From the NCBI GenBank assembly GCA_032988165.1, contig JANTQF010000310.1, positions 1 to 42,263 on the forward strand: a DNA stretch of 42,263 nt, given 5' to 3'. The notes under the pieces were generated by a model. That model had not been told where the DNA came from, did not search any database, and saw only the letters and a program-made list of their open reading frames with translations. How positions within the stretch are numbered: position 1 is the first letter of the stretch; the number at the start of each line of letters is the position of its first letter. Both the position numbers and the translations under genes were made by a program. Below are positions 1 through 10,445 of the stretch, one piece after another. Source of the DNA: Emmonsiellopsis sp. PD_33. Lineage: Eukaryota; Ascomycota; Eurotiomycetes; Onygenales; Ajellomycetaceae.

Positions 1-60
1 CACACACCACCCACCTATCCAGGAAAAGAAAGAAGAAAGGGGAAAGCAAACGCAACGCAC

Positions 61-758
61 CAGGGCATATTCATTAGTAGCCTCCTGCCACTCCTTGGTC
101 ATGGTGCGGGGCGCCGGGTTCGCGACGAGCCGGGTCGAGTAGAAGACGCCCGCGGAGATGAGGACGTATTTGACGACTTGGATGAGGATCTTGAGGCCTT
201 CGCCCTTGGGGGTTTCGGCGCGGGGGCCGTGCGGGCCGAAGGCGATCCAGTAGGCTGGGTGGAGTTGGTGAGTTAGTTGTGGTGTTTGTGTTTTTGGATG
301 GGGTGGATGCTCAATTGGAGATGGATGGATGTAAATAAAAATATGACACTGCCGAGACATATCTACCACCCAAAAGTAAAAAAAAAAAGGCCAACAAAAC
401 AAAACAAATACAAAACAAAAAACCACATACCAGCCTTCTTCTCCTGCATCGTCATCTCATGCCAATCAACCTTCATCCGGTCCCGCAACTGCATCCACAG
501 CTCCGCCTGCTCCTGCGGCGGCATGGCCTCCCAGCGCTTCTCGATGCCCGCCAGGGTAGGGTTGGCAATGGCGTGCTCGGTAGCCATTGAGCGGGCCTGC
601 TGGCTGCGGACGGCGAGGCTCTGCTGCTGCGCGGGACGGCGGGCGTACAGGCATGCTCCGGCGTTCGTCGAGGCGGCGCGGACGGCGAGTGTTGTGGTGG
701 AGGTTGTGGTGGAGCGGGAGGCGGCTGCGAGGGCCCTGGGGACGGAGCGGAAGGACAT
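61..758 (-). CDS. COX5: Cytochrome c oxidase subunit V, mitochondrial precursor (3' end outside window)
   Basis: Nuclear-encoded subunit of respiratory complex IV in the inner mitochondrial membrane. Exon 1 is complement 431-758 and exon 2 is complement 61-254. The intron between them has a GTATGT donor at 430 and a CAG acceptor at 255. The two exons give exactly 174 codons. The first ~60 residues are rich in Ser, Ala and Arg and lack acids, as expected of a mitochondrial presequence. Next come the conserved matrix part (IEKRWEAMPPQEQAELW) and, after the intron, AYWIAFGPHGPRAETPKGEG. A single membrane helix follows (about residues 135-153, KYVLISAGVFYST), then the NPAPRTMTKEWQEATNEY tail. A GTGCGT donor at 60 starts a second intron, so the last short exon is beyond the left edge. 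The upstream ATG at residue -17 of the same frame is less likely than the start at 758. Family assignment is firm. Confidence 0.93.
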
Positions 759-923
759 TGTGGGAGGACGGGGGCGGGGATATGGTACAGAGAGGCAAGG
801 GGGCGCCAATGGCTGGTTGGGGGGCAGAGACGAGGCGAGGACGGGCGGGATCTGGATGGCGCGGTGATGATGGTGGTTGGGTTTGGCAGGAGTGGAAAGG
901 TGCTGCTGCCATGGCTTCCGAGA

Positions 924-932
924 TCACGTGAC
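924..932. promoter_or_regulatory. CACGTG element upstream of COX5
   Basis: TCACGTGAC lies 166 bp upstream of the COX5 start codon. It contains the palindromic CACGTG core bound by Cbf1-type bHLH factors. A role in COX5 control is inferred from position and from the same core upstream of HSP60 and ORC5. Confidence 0.45.
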
Positions 933-1262
933 GGGGCTTGGCGCTGCTGCTCCTGCTTGTCCCGAGATGGAGGAAGCTACACTACGAAATAAGTATCTAC
1001 TGGAACAACAAGAGAGAGAGAGAGGAATCACTGTATCAGGCATTCATTGGCAACGTGTCGCAAAACTAAAACAACAAACGCGCGGGCAAAAAACATAGTA
1101 CTAGTATCGAGCAGGGGGGGCCATTCGTCGGGAATCTGATCATGTCAATGGATGCAAGAATACACAAACACACCCATCATGGACCAGCCGTGTCGTGGCC
1201 GTCCATGCTGTTGTTTCGCTCTATCCCACATACACACACACTCGCACAAAACAAAGGCTGCA

Positions 1263-2075
1263 TCAATATTTGCCCGTCATGCCGGCATCGTACAGGTTCT
1301 TCCACTCCAGCTCGTCATTGTCGTCGGCGTGGATGCTGGTGTGCGGGTTGAGCGCGTTCTTCAGCGTCTCTCGCGTGGTGGCATAGATCATGGACGACTA
1401 CAATCCGCACATTAGCAACAGCAGAATCCACAGCTACAGGTAAACGGGGCACTTACAAAGGTTGGCGTGCCGCTAGGTACCCAGGAGATGAAGATGATTT
1501 TGTTCCTATATATCATCAGCTTGACTCGTTTGCGAATAGAGTCGATCAAAGAAGAAAAGGAAAAGAAAAAAGGAAAAAAACCAACCGGATCCCCTCCCCA
1601 CCAAGGTCAAACTCGCAGTCGTACACCGCATACCGAGGCGCGGGCTTGCCCTTGCTGTCCTTGGTCTCGGAGAGCTGTTTACGGAAGGCCTCGTAGTCGG
1701 TGTCTGTCGACGAGTCCTCCACGACGATATCCTTCTTGTCGTCGGAGATTTTGAAAATGATCCACTTTAGCTTCCGGCTTCGAAGCTGGTCGTAGGCGTC
1801 CATGCACTCCCGGGAAACGCTCACTCTGTGTCCCCGTGACGGATGGGCTGGGTTAGCAAAATGTATTCCGCGTGTTCCGACGTGCTCCCCAACTCATACA
1901 ACAACCTGTATCGGGGAAGGATAGGCACGATAAGAGGGGATGTTCGTGCGGCAGCGATGGAATAGAGAAAGAGGCCAAACGTACCCGGAGACCTACAACA
2001 ACACACGCACCCGTCAGCAATCGGACTCCATCAACAGACGACGCGGGGCATGCAATGCATGGTACTCACCGACAT
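1263..2075 (-). CDS. cof1: Cofilin / actin-depolymerising factor
   Basis: Small ADF-homology protein that severs and depolymerises actin filaments in the cytoplasm and cortical patches. The model is complement join(1263-1397, 1457-1505, 1586-1825, 1985-1992, 2070-2075), 145 aa, and every junction stays in frame. The first coding exon is only ATG TCG, and the second is 8 nt (GTCTCCGG) between TAG and GTACGT. Together they rebuild the N-terminus MSVSGVSVSRECMDAYD, with the regulatory Ser and Gly expected of cofilins. The core is exon 3 (SRKLKWIIFKISDDKKDIVV, YAVYDCEFDL). Exon 4 holds NKIIFISWVPSGTPTF, the actin-binding helix region, and exon 5 ends DELEWKNLYDAGMTGKY. The length is close to the family's 140-155 aa. 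One donor (GTTGGT at 1585) is weak, but the reading frame demands it. Family assignment is certain; the symbol follows common usage. Confidence 0.92.
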
Positions 2076-3168
2076 GATTGGATGCTCGGATCGAGTGGGA
2101 TGGATGGGAAAAAGATGGAACTGGACTGGACTGGACTACTGTTTCGGAGCAGATGGTTAGTATCGCATCCTGTGTATCTGCGTGTATGTATGTATGTGGG
2201 TGGATGGGTATGATGAGGACGAACGAGCGGGCGGATGAGGGCGGGCGGGTCGAGGCAAGGGGTAAGCCAGGCAGGCAGGCAGACAGCCACAACAACACAA
2301 TACACCAGCACGCGCGCAGAGAATACAGGACACAGGACACAGGGACAGAAAGGGAAGATAGATAGATACCTTGGAGACCCGGACGGAGGAGAGACAGAGA
2401 CGGGGCGGTGGTGGATGGCGGCGAGCGAGGAGGATGGAGGGATGTGGTGATGGTTGATGTTCGGTGTTTGGTGTTTGTATGAGGGGCTGAAGTTTTGTGG
2501 TGGGGGGACTTGCGAATCTTGGCAGCCTGCAACCATGGATAGTGGGCTAGTAATGCGTGGTGAACTACGCGGCAGATGGGGATGGAAGGGTGGAATTGTA
2601 TATTGGATATTTATATGGCAATGGGATAGGCTGCTATATTCTATCGCCAGGCTGCAGTTGGGATTTGACGAGGGGGGCAGACACTTGTACTTCTACTTTG
2701 CGGCGGGTTGCTGGTGCTGTACAATGATGATGTGCTGCAGCGAGCATGACTAAGCAACTCCTGCTCTTACTCTTTCTTCATTATTCACTCTAGATAGAAT
2801 TCGAATATTAAAGGACATTCTTCATTTCATATACTGTACTGTACACGTTGTTTGTTTTCCTCCAACTCCTCGTCTCTCCCAAATGCATAAATATCAAAAG
2901 ATAGGGTATGGCGGGTACAAGGCTGAGTGGAGAGCTTTCTTTCGGTGGGTAGGTAGGGTAGGGTAGGGAGGTATGCAAATGATATGTATGAAATATGCAA
3001 TCAAATAATAAGACAAGATGAATAAAATGAAAAAGAAAAAAAAAACACCCCCATAGATATAACATGGACACGCAAAGGAAATACGGCTAATCAGTACACA
3101 CGGAGATACATCCCGTCCCGTCCCCTCTCGTAACGTACATACACACTTCTTCCAACACCTGCACATGC
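2076..3168. other. Gene-free interval between cofilin start and HSP60 3' end
   Basis: About 1.1 kb holding the cofilin promoter/5' leader and the HSP60 3' flank (both genes on -). It contains ATGTATGTATG and GGCAGGCAGGCAG short repeats near 2186-2285 and a purine-rich stretch around 2330-2440. The longer open frames here have repeat-driven composition and no recognisable domain. No RNA gene was seen. Confidence 0.6.
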
Positions 3169-5115
3169 TTAGAACATGCCACCGCCCATGCCGCCCATGC
3201 CGGGCATGCCGCCAGCTGGGGGCGCGGGGCCCTTCTCCTCAGGCGCCTCCACAATGGCAACCTCCGTGGTGCCCAGCAGAGAGGCCACTCCGCTGGCATC
3301 AACGAGCGCGGTGCGGACAACCTTGAGGGGATCGACAATACCACAGGCAATCATGTCGACATACTCGCCCTTGGAGCTGTCGAAGCCACGGTTGAAGTCA
3401 GAGGCAAACTCATCCGTCAGCTTGCCGACGATGACGCTTCCCTCCAGTCCGGCGTTCTCGACAATGGTGCGGGCGGGCCGGGTGATGGCGCTCTTGATGA
3501 TGCTGACACCCAGCTGCTGGTCAAAGTTGGTGGGCTTGACCTCGGACAGCCCGTTGGCCGCGGCCTTGAGGAGAGCCGTACCACCACCGGGGAGGATACC
3601 CTCCTCGACGGCAGCGCGGGTGGCGTTCAGAGCATCGACAACGCGATCCTTCTTCTCGCCAACCTCGATCTCGGAAGCACCGCCAACCTTGATCACGGCG
3701 ACACCGCCGGACAGCTTGGCAAGGCGCTCCTGCAGCTTCTCCTTCTCGTACTCGGAGGTGGTGGGGTCAGCGATGACACCGCGGATCTGCTCGCAGCGCT
3801 GAGCAATGGCGTCCTTGCTGCCCTCGCCGTTGAGGATGATGGTGTCCTCCTTGGTGATGGTGATGGATCCGGTCGAGCCGAGCATATCAGCAGTGGCCTT
3901 CTCGAGCTTGATGTCGAGCTCGTCGGTGAAGACAGTGGCGTTGGTCAGGATGCCGATATCGCCAAGGATGCTCTTGCGGTTGTCACCGAAGCCAGGGGCC
4001 TTGACGGCCGCAACCTGGAGCTGGCCACGGAGCTTGTTGAGAATGCAGACAGCAAGGGCCTCACCCTCAATGTCCTCAGCAATGATGACGAGCGGGCGGC
4101 GGAGGGTGGTGGAAGCCTCGAGGGCGGGGATGATGTCCTGGACGGCGGAGATCTTCTTCTCGGAGAGGAGGATCAGGGGCTTCTCGAACTCAACCTTCTG
4201 GGCCTTGGTATCGGTGATGAAGTAGGGGGAGGTGTATCCGCGGTCGAATCGCATACCCTCGGTAACCTCGAGCTCGTCGTCAATGGTCTTTCCATCCTTA
4301 ACGGTGATGACACCCTCCTTTCCGACCTTCTCCATGGCGTTGGAGATCAGCTTTCCGACATGGGTATCGCCGTTGGCGGAGATAGTGGCGACCTGGGCGA
4401 TCTCCTCAGTGGTGGTGATATCTCTCTTGTTGGCCTGGAGGTACTCGACGACAGCCTCGACGGCAGCCTGGATACCTCTGCGGAGGTCCATGGGGTTGCA
4501 TCCGGCGGCAACGTTCTTCACGGTCTCGGAGAAAATAGCGCGGGCGAGTACGGTAGCGGTGGTGGTACCGTCACCAGCAACCTCGTTGGTCTTCGAGGCA
4601 ACATCCTGGATCAGACGAGCACCCAGGTTCTCGAACTTGTCTTGGAGGGAAACAGCCTTGGCGACACTGACACCGTCTGCAGATCGACCCGTTAATTAGC
4701 CGTTCGGAAGCCGCGGGATACGGGGGGCATACCTTTGGTGATCTTGGGCGAGCCGTAGGGGGATTCGATCAGGACATTTCTGCCCTTGGGACCCAATGTC
4801 GTGCACACAGCCTTGGCAAGAGTATCGACACCCTTGAGAAGGGCAGCGCGGCCTTCAACGCCGAATTTGAGCTCCTATAACCATGATCCGTCAGCATTGA
4901 GTTGCTATAGCAGGGCCTAGCTAGCTGCCCCGAAAAGACCGGCAAACAGCTGCAGACAGATCCATTGCATGCAGGGATTGGAATAGAACAGCAGGGCCTA
5001 CCTTGTGAGCGAATCTCTGCTGCTGGAGGCTCAGTCCGGCAGAGCTGAACCGGGAGAGAGGAGCGCGTGTGGAGGAGAGGGAAGCCCTCGAGCTGGACGA
5101 AAGAGCTCGCTGCAT
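3169..5115 (-). CDS. hsp60: Mitochondrial chaperonin HSP60 (GroEL type)
   Basis: Group I chaperonin of the mitochondrial matrix that folds imported proteins with HSP10 and ATP. The model is complement join(3169-4676, 4733-4874, 5002-5115), 587 aa, which is normal for fungal Hsp60. Exon 1 is the presequence (MQRALSSSSRASLSS, Arg/Ser rich, ending QQQRFAHK). Exon 2 carries ELKFGVEGRAALLKGV and the nucleotide-site LGPKGRNVLIE. Exon 3 carries DGVSVAKAV, the strictly conserved AGDGTTTATVLARAI ATPase motif, the apical domain, LPGGGTALLKA, and the C-terminal GGMPGMGGMGGGMF repeat. Both introns have consensus sites (GTAGGC..TAG; GTATGC..CAG). Strong codon bias creates long open frames on the + strand across the gene; these are shadows. 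Its promoter has a heat-shock-element-like triplet at 5344-5358. Confidence 0.97.
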
Positions 5116-5343
5116 TATGTAGGAGGTATGGAGGGATTAAGCTGGGAAAGGATAAAGAAACAGACGGAGATGGCGCACACAAGACCTGGGATCCCAAGAG
5201 GCAGAGACGGGAGAAGCAAGACGGGAGGAGAGAATGCCTTGGGGAGAGAAGAATTGGAGGTTGGAGGTTGGGCCGGAGAAAAAAAAGTCGATGTTTTCGC
5301 TCTGAAGTTCTCCAGGTTTCTTGGCGCTTTCCTCTTTGGGCTT

Positions 5344-5358
5344 GGAAGGTCCTAGAAC
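5344..5358. promoter_or_regulatory. Heat-shock-element-like triple pentamer upstream of hsp60
   Basis: GGAAG GTCCT AGAAC is three contiguous inverted units of the nGAAn/nTTCn type. The only mismatch is TCC for TTC in the middle unit. It lies about 230 bp upstream of the HSP60 start codon, a suitable place for an Hsf1 site. The call rests on motif and position. Confidence 0.5.
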
Positions 5359-5387
5359 GTCACCTGACCGGCGCTGACTAAATGCTC

Positions 5388-5395
5388 CACGTGAC
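5388..5395. promoter_or_regulatory. CACGTG element upstream of hsp60
   Basis: CACGTGAC, 273 bp upstream of the HSP60 ATG and 30 bp beyond the HSE-like triplet. It has the same core as the elements near 925 and 20716. Confidence 0.4.
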
Positions 5396-6082
5396 CCGGC
5401 AACCTCGACTTCCTTTCCCAACTTGATAATCAAACATCAGGATAGGAGTTGATGTTGGGAATTCTGTGCGCAGACGAGCTGAGATTAGGAGGGTATATAT
5501 GTGTGATGCCCCGTGTCTGCTGTGGATGTTCTTTTCGGTCCCCTTCTTATTGATGCTGTTGCCTATTCAGCTGCTGCTGATGGCCTCGAGGTTATCCCCA
5601 TGTCTCATCGCTATTCTGTCTCTACCCTGTGTACTCTCTCCTCCTAATTAACGGGGGCTACAATTTTCTCTCTGCGGCTATCTTGCCCACGGGACATGGT
5701 CTAGCCCATGTTGTGATCCCTGCTACTAGTACTTCTCCGCTGTGTGATCTTACGCCATGGCAGCGATACCACAGGAAATTTTAACAACGCCGATCGGGAT
5801 TTATTCAAGAATACCCTAGGTATTATATGGTGAGTGAAACAGAGAAACGCCGGGAATGTTCTATGGAAAACAAGAAAACATATCACCAACCCCTAGGGAT
5901 GAGAACGACTGCAAAACGAAACCCTGTAAGTAAATTCACTGCCCTTCCTGTTAATGTGATATACGAAGACGTCCCGAAAAGAAATAAATGGGAGGTCGAG
6001 TTCGTATATATTCCCTTTGTTCAAGCCAATCCCATTCGGGGAACCCATCTTGACTACCGTGCTCTTCAACAACCTTTCAAAT
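5396..6082. other. Gene-free interval between hsp60 promoter and the 3' end of the Myb-like gene
   Basis: The outer part of the HSP60 promoter region and the 3' flank of the next - strand gene. The open frames present are short and show no recognisable protein. No RNA gene, large repeat or terminator-like hairpin was seen. Confidence 0.5.
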
Positions 6083-7643
6083 TCACATAAAACCTGCGAG
6101 ACATTAGTCAAGGTCACTACCAGGCATAATCCGGCAACTTACCGGATTCAAAAGGATTGTACCCGTCGTTCACCCCGTCGTACGGATACGGGGCAAAAAT
6201 GTCGCCAGGGTCAGCCATGTCCCTCAGATCTCCCAACTCATTCATATCATTTAACATAGTGTTAAAGCTATCTCCAATCGGATCCTCGAAAGAGTCGTGT
6301 TCCTCTGGCGCTGCAGGCTGCGTCCTCATTCCGGCAGATGGACCTTCGTGGATGTCGGCTATTGCATGGCTGTTACCGTACGAGGCGTTTTGAACTTGAT
6401 TATATAGGGACATATCTTGTGCCATTCCGCTGGGCCCAAATTCGCCAGGGTTTCCTTGAAATGTTCTCGGATGATAACCGCCATTGTTTCCCATTTCGCC
6501 GGTCTCAAAAGCGTGGACTTGATGATGAGTTCGTGGGAAACTGCTGGGGTTGTAAGCGCTACCTCCGTGTGGAGCTGCATCTGCCATCGTCACATATTGC
6601 AGTGCTGCCTCCGCACTTCTCGCCATGGTTGCTACCGGCAGATGTTGATAGTTGGGGTTCGGAATCTGGCCTTGAACTTCAACGCTGTGTTGCCCCTGCT
6701 CGAATGCACATGCAGCGGAAATCCCGGGCGGGAAATTGTTTGATTCCCGCCAATTATATTGTGGTTGGGCCTGCATCTGGGGAGTGGCCTGTATAGCGGG
6801 GTGATGAAAACCATTAACCATGCCCATATCTTGCTGCACGGCACCAGGGGGACTGGCGTGGGCAGGCTCGCCGCTATACCCAGTCTGCTGAACCACGTGT
6901 GTGCTAGATCCAGTGTGCACAACGGTGTTATCCTTGGGGCCCTTTCCGATTCGAAGCGTGACCAGCTTTTTCGGCGTGGAGCCACCATTGCTGGAAGCAG
7001 GTTGGGTGCGACTGTCACTGGGCGATTCGATGTCGTTAGGGAAATGCAGGAATCCAGCCCCACAAGCAACATATTCGTTCTCACTATCATTGCTACTACC
7101 GGCGGGGCTAGAGCCAGCTACCTTCTCCTGCTCTCGCTCCTGCTGGTCCTCGTCCGTGTCGAAATCATCATCCCACTCGTCATTCACCTTACGCCTACGA
7201 CTAGTCACTCGCTTGGACGATCCCGTACCGACGGTGGGGCCAAGCGAATTTCCAGTACCTCGTTTCAAGGGTGGTGGAACGTCAAGCCCCATATCATCCA
7301 TGCGCTTGCGAAGTTTCGCCAGGTGTTGCACAATAGCGCCCTCCGAGATTCCATTGCCCATCTGCTCCGCCACCTCTTGCCAAGGGATTCTAATTCCAAC
7401 CGCGCTGCATGCGAACTGGATCGACAGGAGAAGTTTGTTGTCGAGCTGGTCTGGCGGGATTATCTGAGCCGGCGACTCCAGGTTGTGCTAAGGAATGGAT
7501 TACCTACCGTTCCAGCGAACTATCTGTCTCTTGCTCGGGCGTTTTGAAACACGCTTTTCATTATGTGCGATCCCCTTGCTCGCCTGGGTCGAGTTTCGAC
7601 GCGGCCTGGCTGCCTTTGATTTGGCAGAGCTGCTGGTAGTCAT
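6083..7643 (-). CDS. Myb/SANT-like nuclear protein, function unknown
   Basis: The model is complement join(6083-6093, 6143-7450, 7508-7643), 484 aa. The start at 7643 has a good CACCATGAC context; the frame extends further upstream but offers only a GTG. The N-terminus is basic (KSKAARPRR, KRPSKRQIVRW). Across a 57-nt intron (GTAGGT..CAG) it becomes RWND-QLDNKLLLSIQFACSAVGIRIPW, then VAEQMGNGISEGAIVQHLAKLRKRM. This is the Trp-spaced helix pattern of a fungal Myb/SANT-like domain at roughly residues 40-95. A basic SKRVTSRRRK tract and an acidic DEWDDDFDTDEDQQE tract follow, then about 300 residues of low-complexity Gln/Asn/Gly/Pro-rich sequence typical of transcriptional regulators. A 49-nt intron with GTAAGT, TGACTAAT and CGCAG replaces the read-through end LPDYAW with GFM. 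DNA binding is inferred; no specific target is known. Confidence 0.72.
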
Positions 7644-7984
7644 GGTGTCTGTGACCCTCCAAAAGTCACGGCAACTAGCAGTATAATGATGAGTGAGAGG
7701 CGATGAGGTGGTGGGTGGGGCAGCGAGTGAGGTGTTTGGCGGGAGCGAAGTGTTGTGCTCTTCGATGCGAGAAGACACGATTAGAGGTTCGGATGGGGAT
7801 CTCCAAATCTGGTGAGAGGATGTTGAGTGGTTTACGGGTATGAGCGCGAGGGAATCAGTAAGTGCCCAGCAACTAAGGAGCTATACTGCTTGATATATCC
7901 TTGACATAGTAGGAGGATGAGTGGCGAGGTAAGAATGGATGAATGAAAAGAAAAGGAAGAGGGGTGCCAAGCGAAGGAGACGAA

Positions 7985-8020
7985 GAGGAGGAGGAGGAGG
8001 AGGAGGAGGAAGAAGAAGAA
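7985..8020. repeat. GAG/GAA trinucleotide microsatellite
   Basis: Near-perfect GAG repeats passing into GAA repeats, giving a purine-only strand in the divergent promoter. The frame across it would encode poly-Glu or poly-Leu and is not taken as a gene. Confidence 0.85.
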
Positions 8021-8292
8021 CAAGAGGCCGGCGGGTTGGGGCACGGGTCGCGTGGTTGGTCAACTGAGCTGCACTTGTTGAGGTTGAGGGAGTCGGTTCC
8101 GCGAGTTTGGGGCCTGGCGAACGCTCAAACTTGTGGTTGGCGCTGGCGTTCTCTCGGGGATGAACCAGGCTACAAAGTCGAGGAACTGACAGTTTCTACA
8201 CCAACTACTGATTACGACCTGATTTTATTTATTGCCTGGCATGCGCAAGGTACCTACGAACGCATCTATCAACAGGAAATCCCTCGAAAGCA

Positions 8293-8625
8293 ATGGAACA
8301 GCGCAAGAATGCGAAAGAAGCCATGAGGAAGAGCTGGTCGAGGGGAGGACAGCCTACATCCCAACCCCAACTACTACCCAATCAAACCCCTCAGCCCACC
8401 ACCTATTCCCCCAGACAGTCAATCAACACCGCGAACCTCCCGCCCTATAGCGCCTCTCATCTCCCTAACCAGGCTACCGGGATGGCCTTAGGCGCAGTGT
8501 CGGAGTCCTCTGCTAGCCTATCCGGCGGCTCACCGCTCCTCTGGACGGGGATCGATTGGACGAATTCCGTACCGGCGCCACGGCCCCGGGACGGCAGTGG
8601 CGGTTTGCATCGCGATTGGCATTGA
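8293..8625 (+). CDS. Possible small hypothetical protein (110 aa)
   Basis: A continuous frame from ATG to TGA inside the 1.8-kb divergent region. The predicted protein starts MEQRKNAKEAMRKSW, then becomes rich in Pro, Gln, Ser and Thr, and ends GSGGLHRDWH. Its third codon positions are C/G-rich over most of its length, unlike the flanking repeats, which is the main reason to list it. There is no domain, signal peptide or recognised homologue, and no intron is needed. It could equally be part of a leader transcript or chance. Confidence 0.2.
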   Translation: MEQRKNAKEAMRKSWSRGGQPTSQPQLLPNQTPQPTTYSPRQSINTANLPPYSASHLPNQATGMALGAVSESSASLSGGSPLLWTGIDWTNSVPAPRPRDGSGGLHRDWH

Positions 8626-9460
8626 TTGCGAACACAATGGAGCGGGGAATCCGACATTGTGGACGCGAGGTGTTAGCGCGAGGCTGCGGGAGTCGGGGGC
8701 TTGGCGGACGGGGCGGGCCGCCGGGCGGCTACCTATTTATTTGAACGGGGCCATGGTTTGGGGGCAAGAAGGGATATATCATATACAGGACTGAGAGATG
8801 GGCAGACAGCGGGGAAGACGAGGTAAGAGGTGGAGTGGCTGTCGAGGGGATAGTGAGCGAGGCAGTCGGGGATTGAAGGCGCATGAACTTAAAACTGAGG
8901 TGACGGGTTGGCTGGGAATGCTGGTTCCTTCGCCGTCCCTGTGCATATCTAGTGTGTGAGTTGTTCGCCAATACACACTAAAAATGCCATCTCAGCTGGA
9001 GTCTCGTTGCCTTCTTCCTCAGGCAGGGACTTGGATGGACATTGGACATTGGACCCTGGAGAGTCGGGACTCAAGGGTATGATATGATCTATCACAAATG
9101 GCCAGCTTAAGCAGAGTAGTATCCATAGCCATAATAGCAAGCCTATCCATACCGCTGTAACAATTCCCATTGTCCCTCCATCTATCCATCCTCCTCCTCC
9201 CTGCTCTGTAGTCCAAATGCGAACTAGAAAAACCACACTTAGTCAGCAGCCCCATCACCTGACCGCGCTAGTCCCAAACCAGACACAGGTCTTGGCGAAA
9301 ACATCCTCCGAACCTTCCATCGTCAACCCCGAAATCAACGAGAGAATCAACCACTTTGAATCCATTTCAATCCGCTTAACACCCTCGTCTTCCCGACCGC
9401 CCTACCCTCAATTCCCTCAGGAATATACACACATCACCCGCACTCACCCACTCACTCACA

Positions 9461-9908
9461 ATGGCCTTTGCGTGGAAAGCTGCCGGTCTCTCGTACGTCC
9501 ATCTCTCCAATTCCCAAGATATAACTACTACCGCCTCCCCATCCCACACGCAATTGCAACACACCACACACCCTATCGTACCCTACCTAGTCAGCTAACG
9601 GATACCACGCCTGGAAATCACAATACAGATACAACCGCTACCTCGCCATCGCGGCCCGCGCGGTCCGGCGGTCGCTGAAGGAGGAGGCCCGCATCCAGGC
9701 CGAGCGCCGCGGGGTGATGGATTTGAAGTTCGCGAAGTGGGAGGTGAGTTTGTGCCGTCTATACTGGGATGGGATGGGGGGATTGGATTCGATTGGATGG
9801 GATTGGGTTGGCTAATTGGATGCGATTGAATAGAATGGCAAGCAGGGCGAGGTGAAGAATCTTGCCGGTGCGGTGGAGGCGGCGGCTGTGGAGGCTGCGA
9901 CGAAATAG
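9461..9908 (+). CDS. ATP15: ATP synthase F1 subunit epsilon, mitochondrial
   Basis: Small subunit of the F1 central stalk of mitochondrial ATP synthase (bovine-type epsilon, yeast Atp15). The model is join(9461-9492, 9629-9743, 9834-9908), 73 aa, in frame throughout. Exon 1 gives MAFAWKAAGLS. Exon 2 gives YNRYLAIAARAVRRSLKEEARIQAERRGVMDLKFAKWE. Exon 3 gives NGKQGEVKNLAG and an Ala/Glu-rich tail. WKAAGLSYNRYL and the RSLKEE..ERR helix are the family signatures. Introns have GTACGT..CAG and GTGAGT..TAG sites. A pyrimidine-rich leader precedes the ATG in the context CACAATGG. The 136-nt and 90-nt introns are large relative to the exons, so simple frame scans miss this gene. Confidence 0.92.
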
Positions 9909-10445
9909 GATGGTTTGAGAGTGGTGATTGATTGATTGAGTGGATGGATGGATTGAATAGGGTGGATGGGAAGGGGGGATTGTATATGTACACCATCTAT
10001 CTTGATTCCCGGGTGTGGGTGGCTGTTATCCAGATACCGGGTAGTGGCTGGGATGGGAATATAACATATTTTTCAAAAATTATATGCTTTAGCTTGTCGT
10101 AGGAGGGTTCCTTTTGCGTGGTGGGTGTGCAATTGGGCTGGTAAATATTCATTCGGTCTATTTGGTTGCTGGATATTTATTAGACATGGGATTTTCGTCG
10201 GGTTGGGCCATACAAACCTTTTCCCGTCTGCCGGATGTCTCTTCGCGCAACCAACAACACCCAGATAGATATCCAGTCACTCTCCTCCACCCCGGGATTT
10301 ACTAGGAAGATTATTCTCCATACCGTGTCTCATATCCTATTCCGCCCTCCTCCCGTGCCCTGCCCGCGGCATCATGAGCTAGAGGACCAGATCTGATCCC
10401 CCACCACTCCGTCCACTCCACTCTTCCCTCTCCGACCAGCCCACC
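9909..10445. other. Intergenic region ATP15 / MAK10
   Basis: 537 bp between two + strand genes. It holds the ATP15 3' flank (GATTGATTGATTGAGTGGATGGATGGATTG repeats at about 9925-9955) and the MAK10 promoter. No additional gene was recognised. Confidence 0.5.

Larger units (their letters stand above)
7644..9460. other. 1.8-kb divergent intergenic region (Myb-like gene / ATP15)
   Basis: This is the shared promoter region of the - strand Myb-like gene and the + strand ATP15. It includes a GGA/GAA trinucleotide tract at about 7985-8020 and the small open frame at 8293-8625 listed separately. No RNA gene was recognised. Confidence 0.5.

Noticed and set aside
3176..4699. Chain of long + strand open frames (208, 139 and 155 aa) across hsp60
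   Set aside because: They are antisense to a clear Hsp60 coding sequence and arise from its strong codon bias. They share no recognisable domains.
7644..7778. N-terminal extension of the Myb-like protein to 7778
   Set aside because: The extension would start at GTG. The ATG at 7643 has a strong start context.
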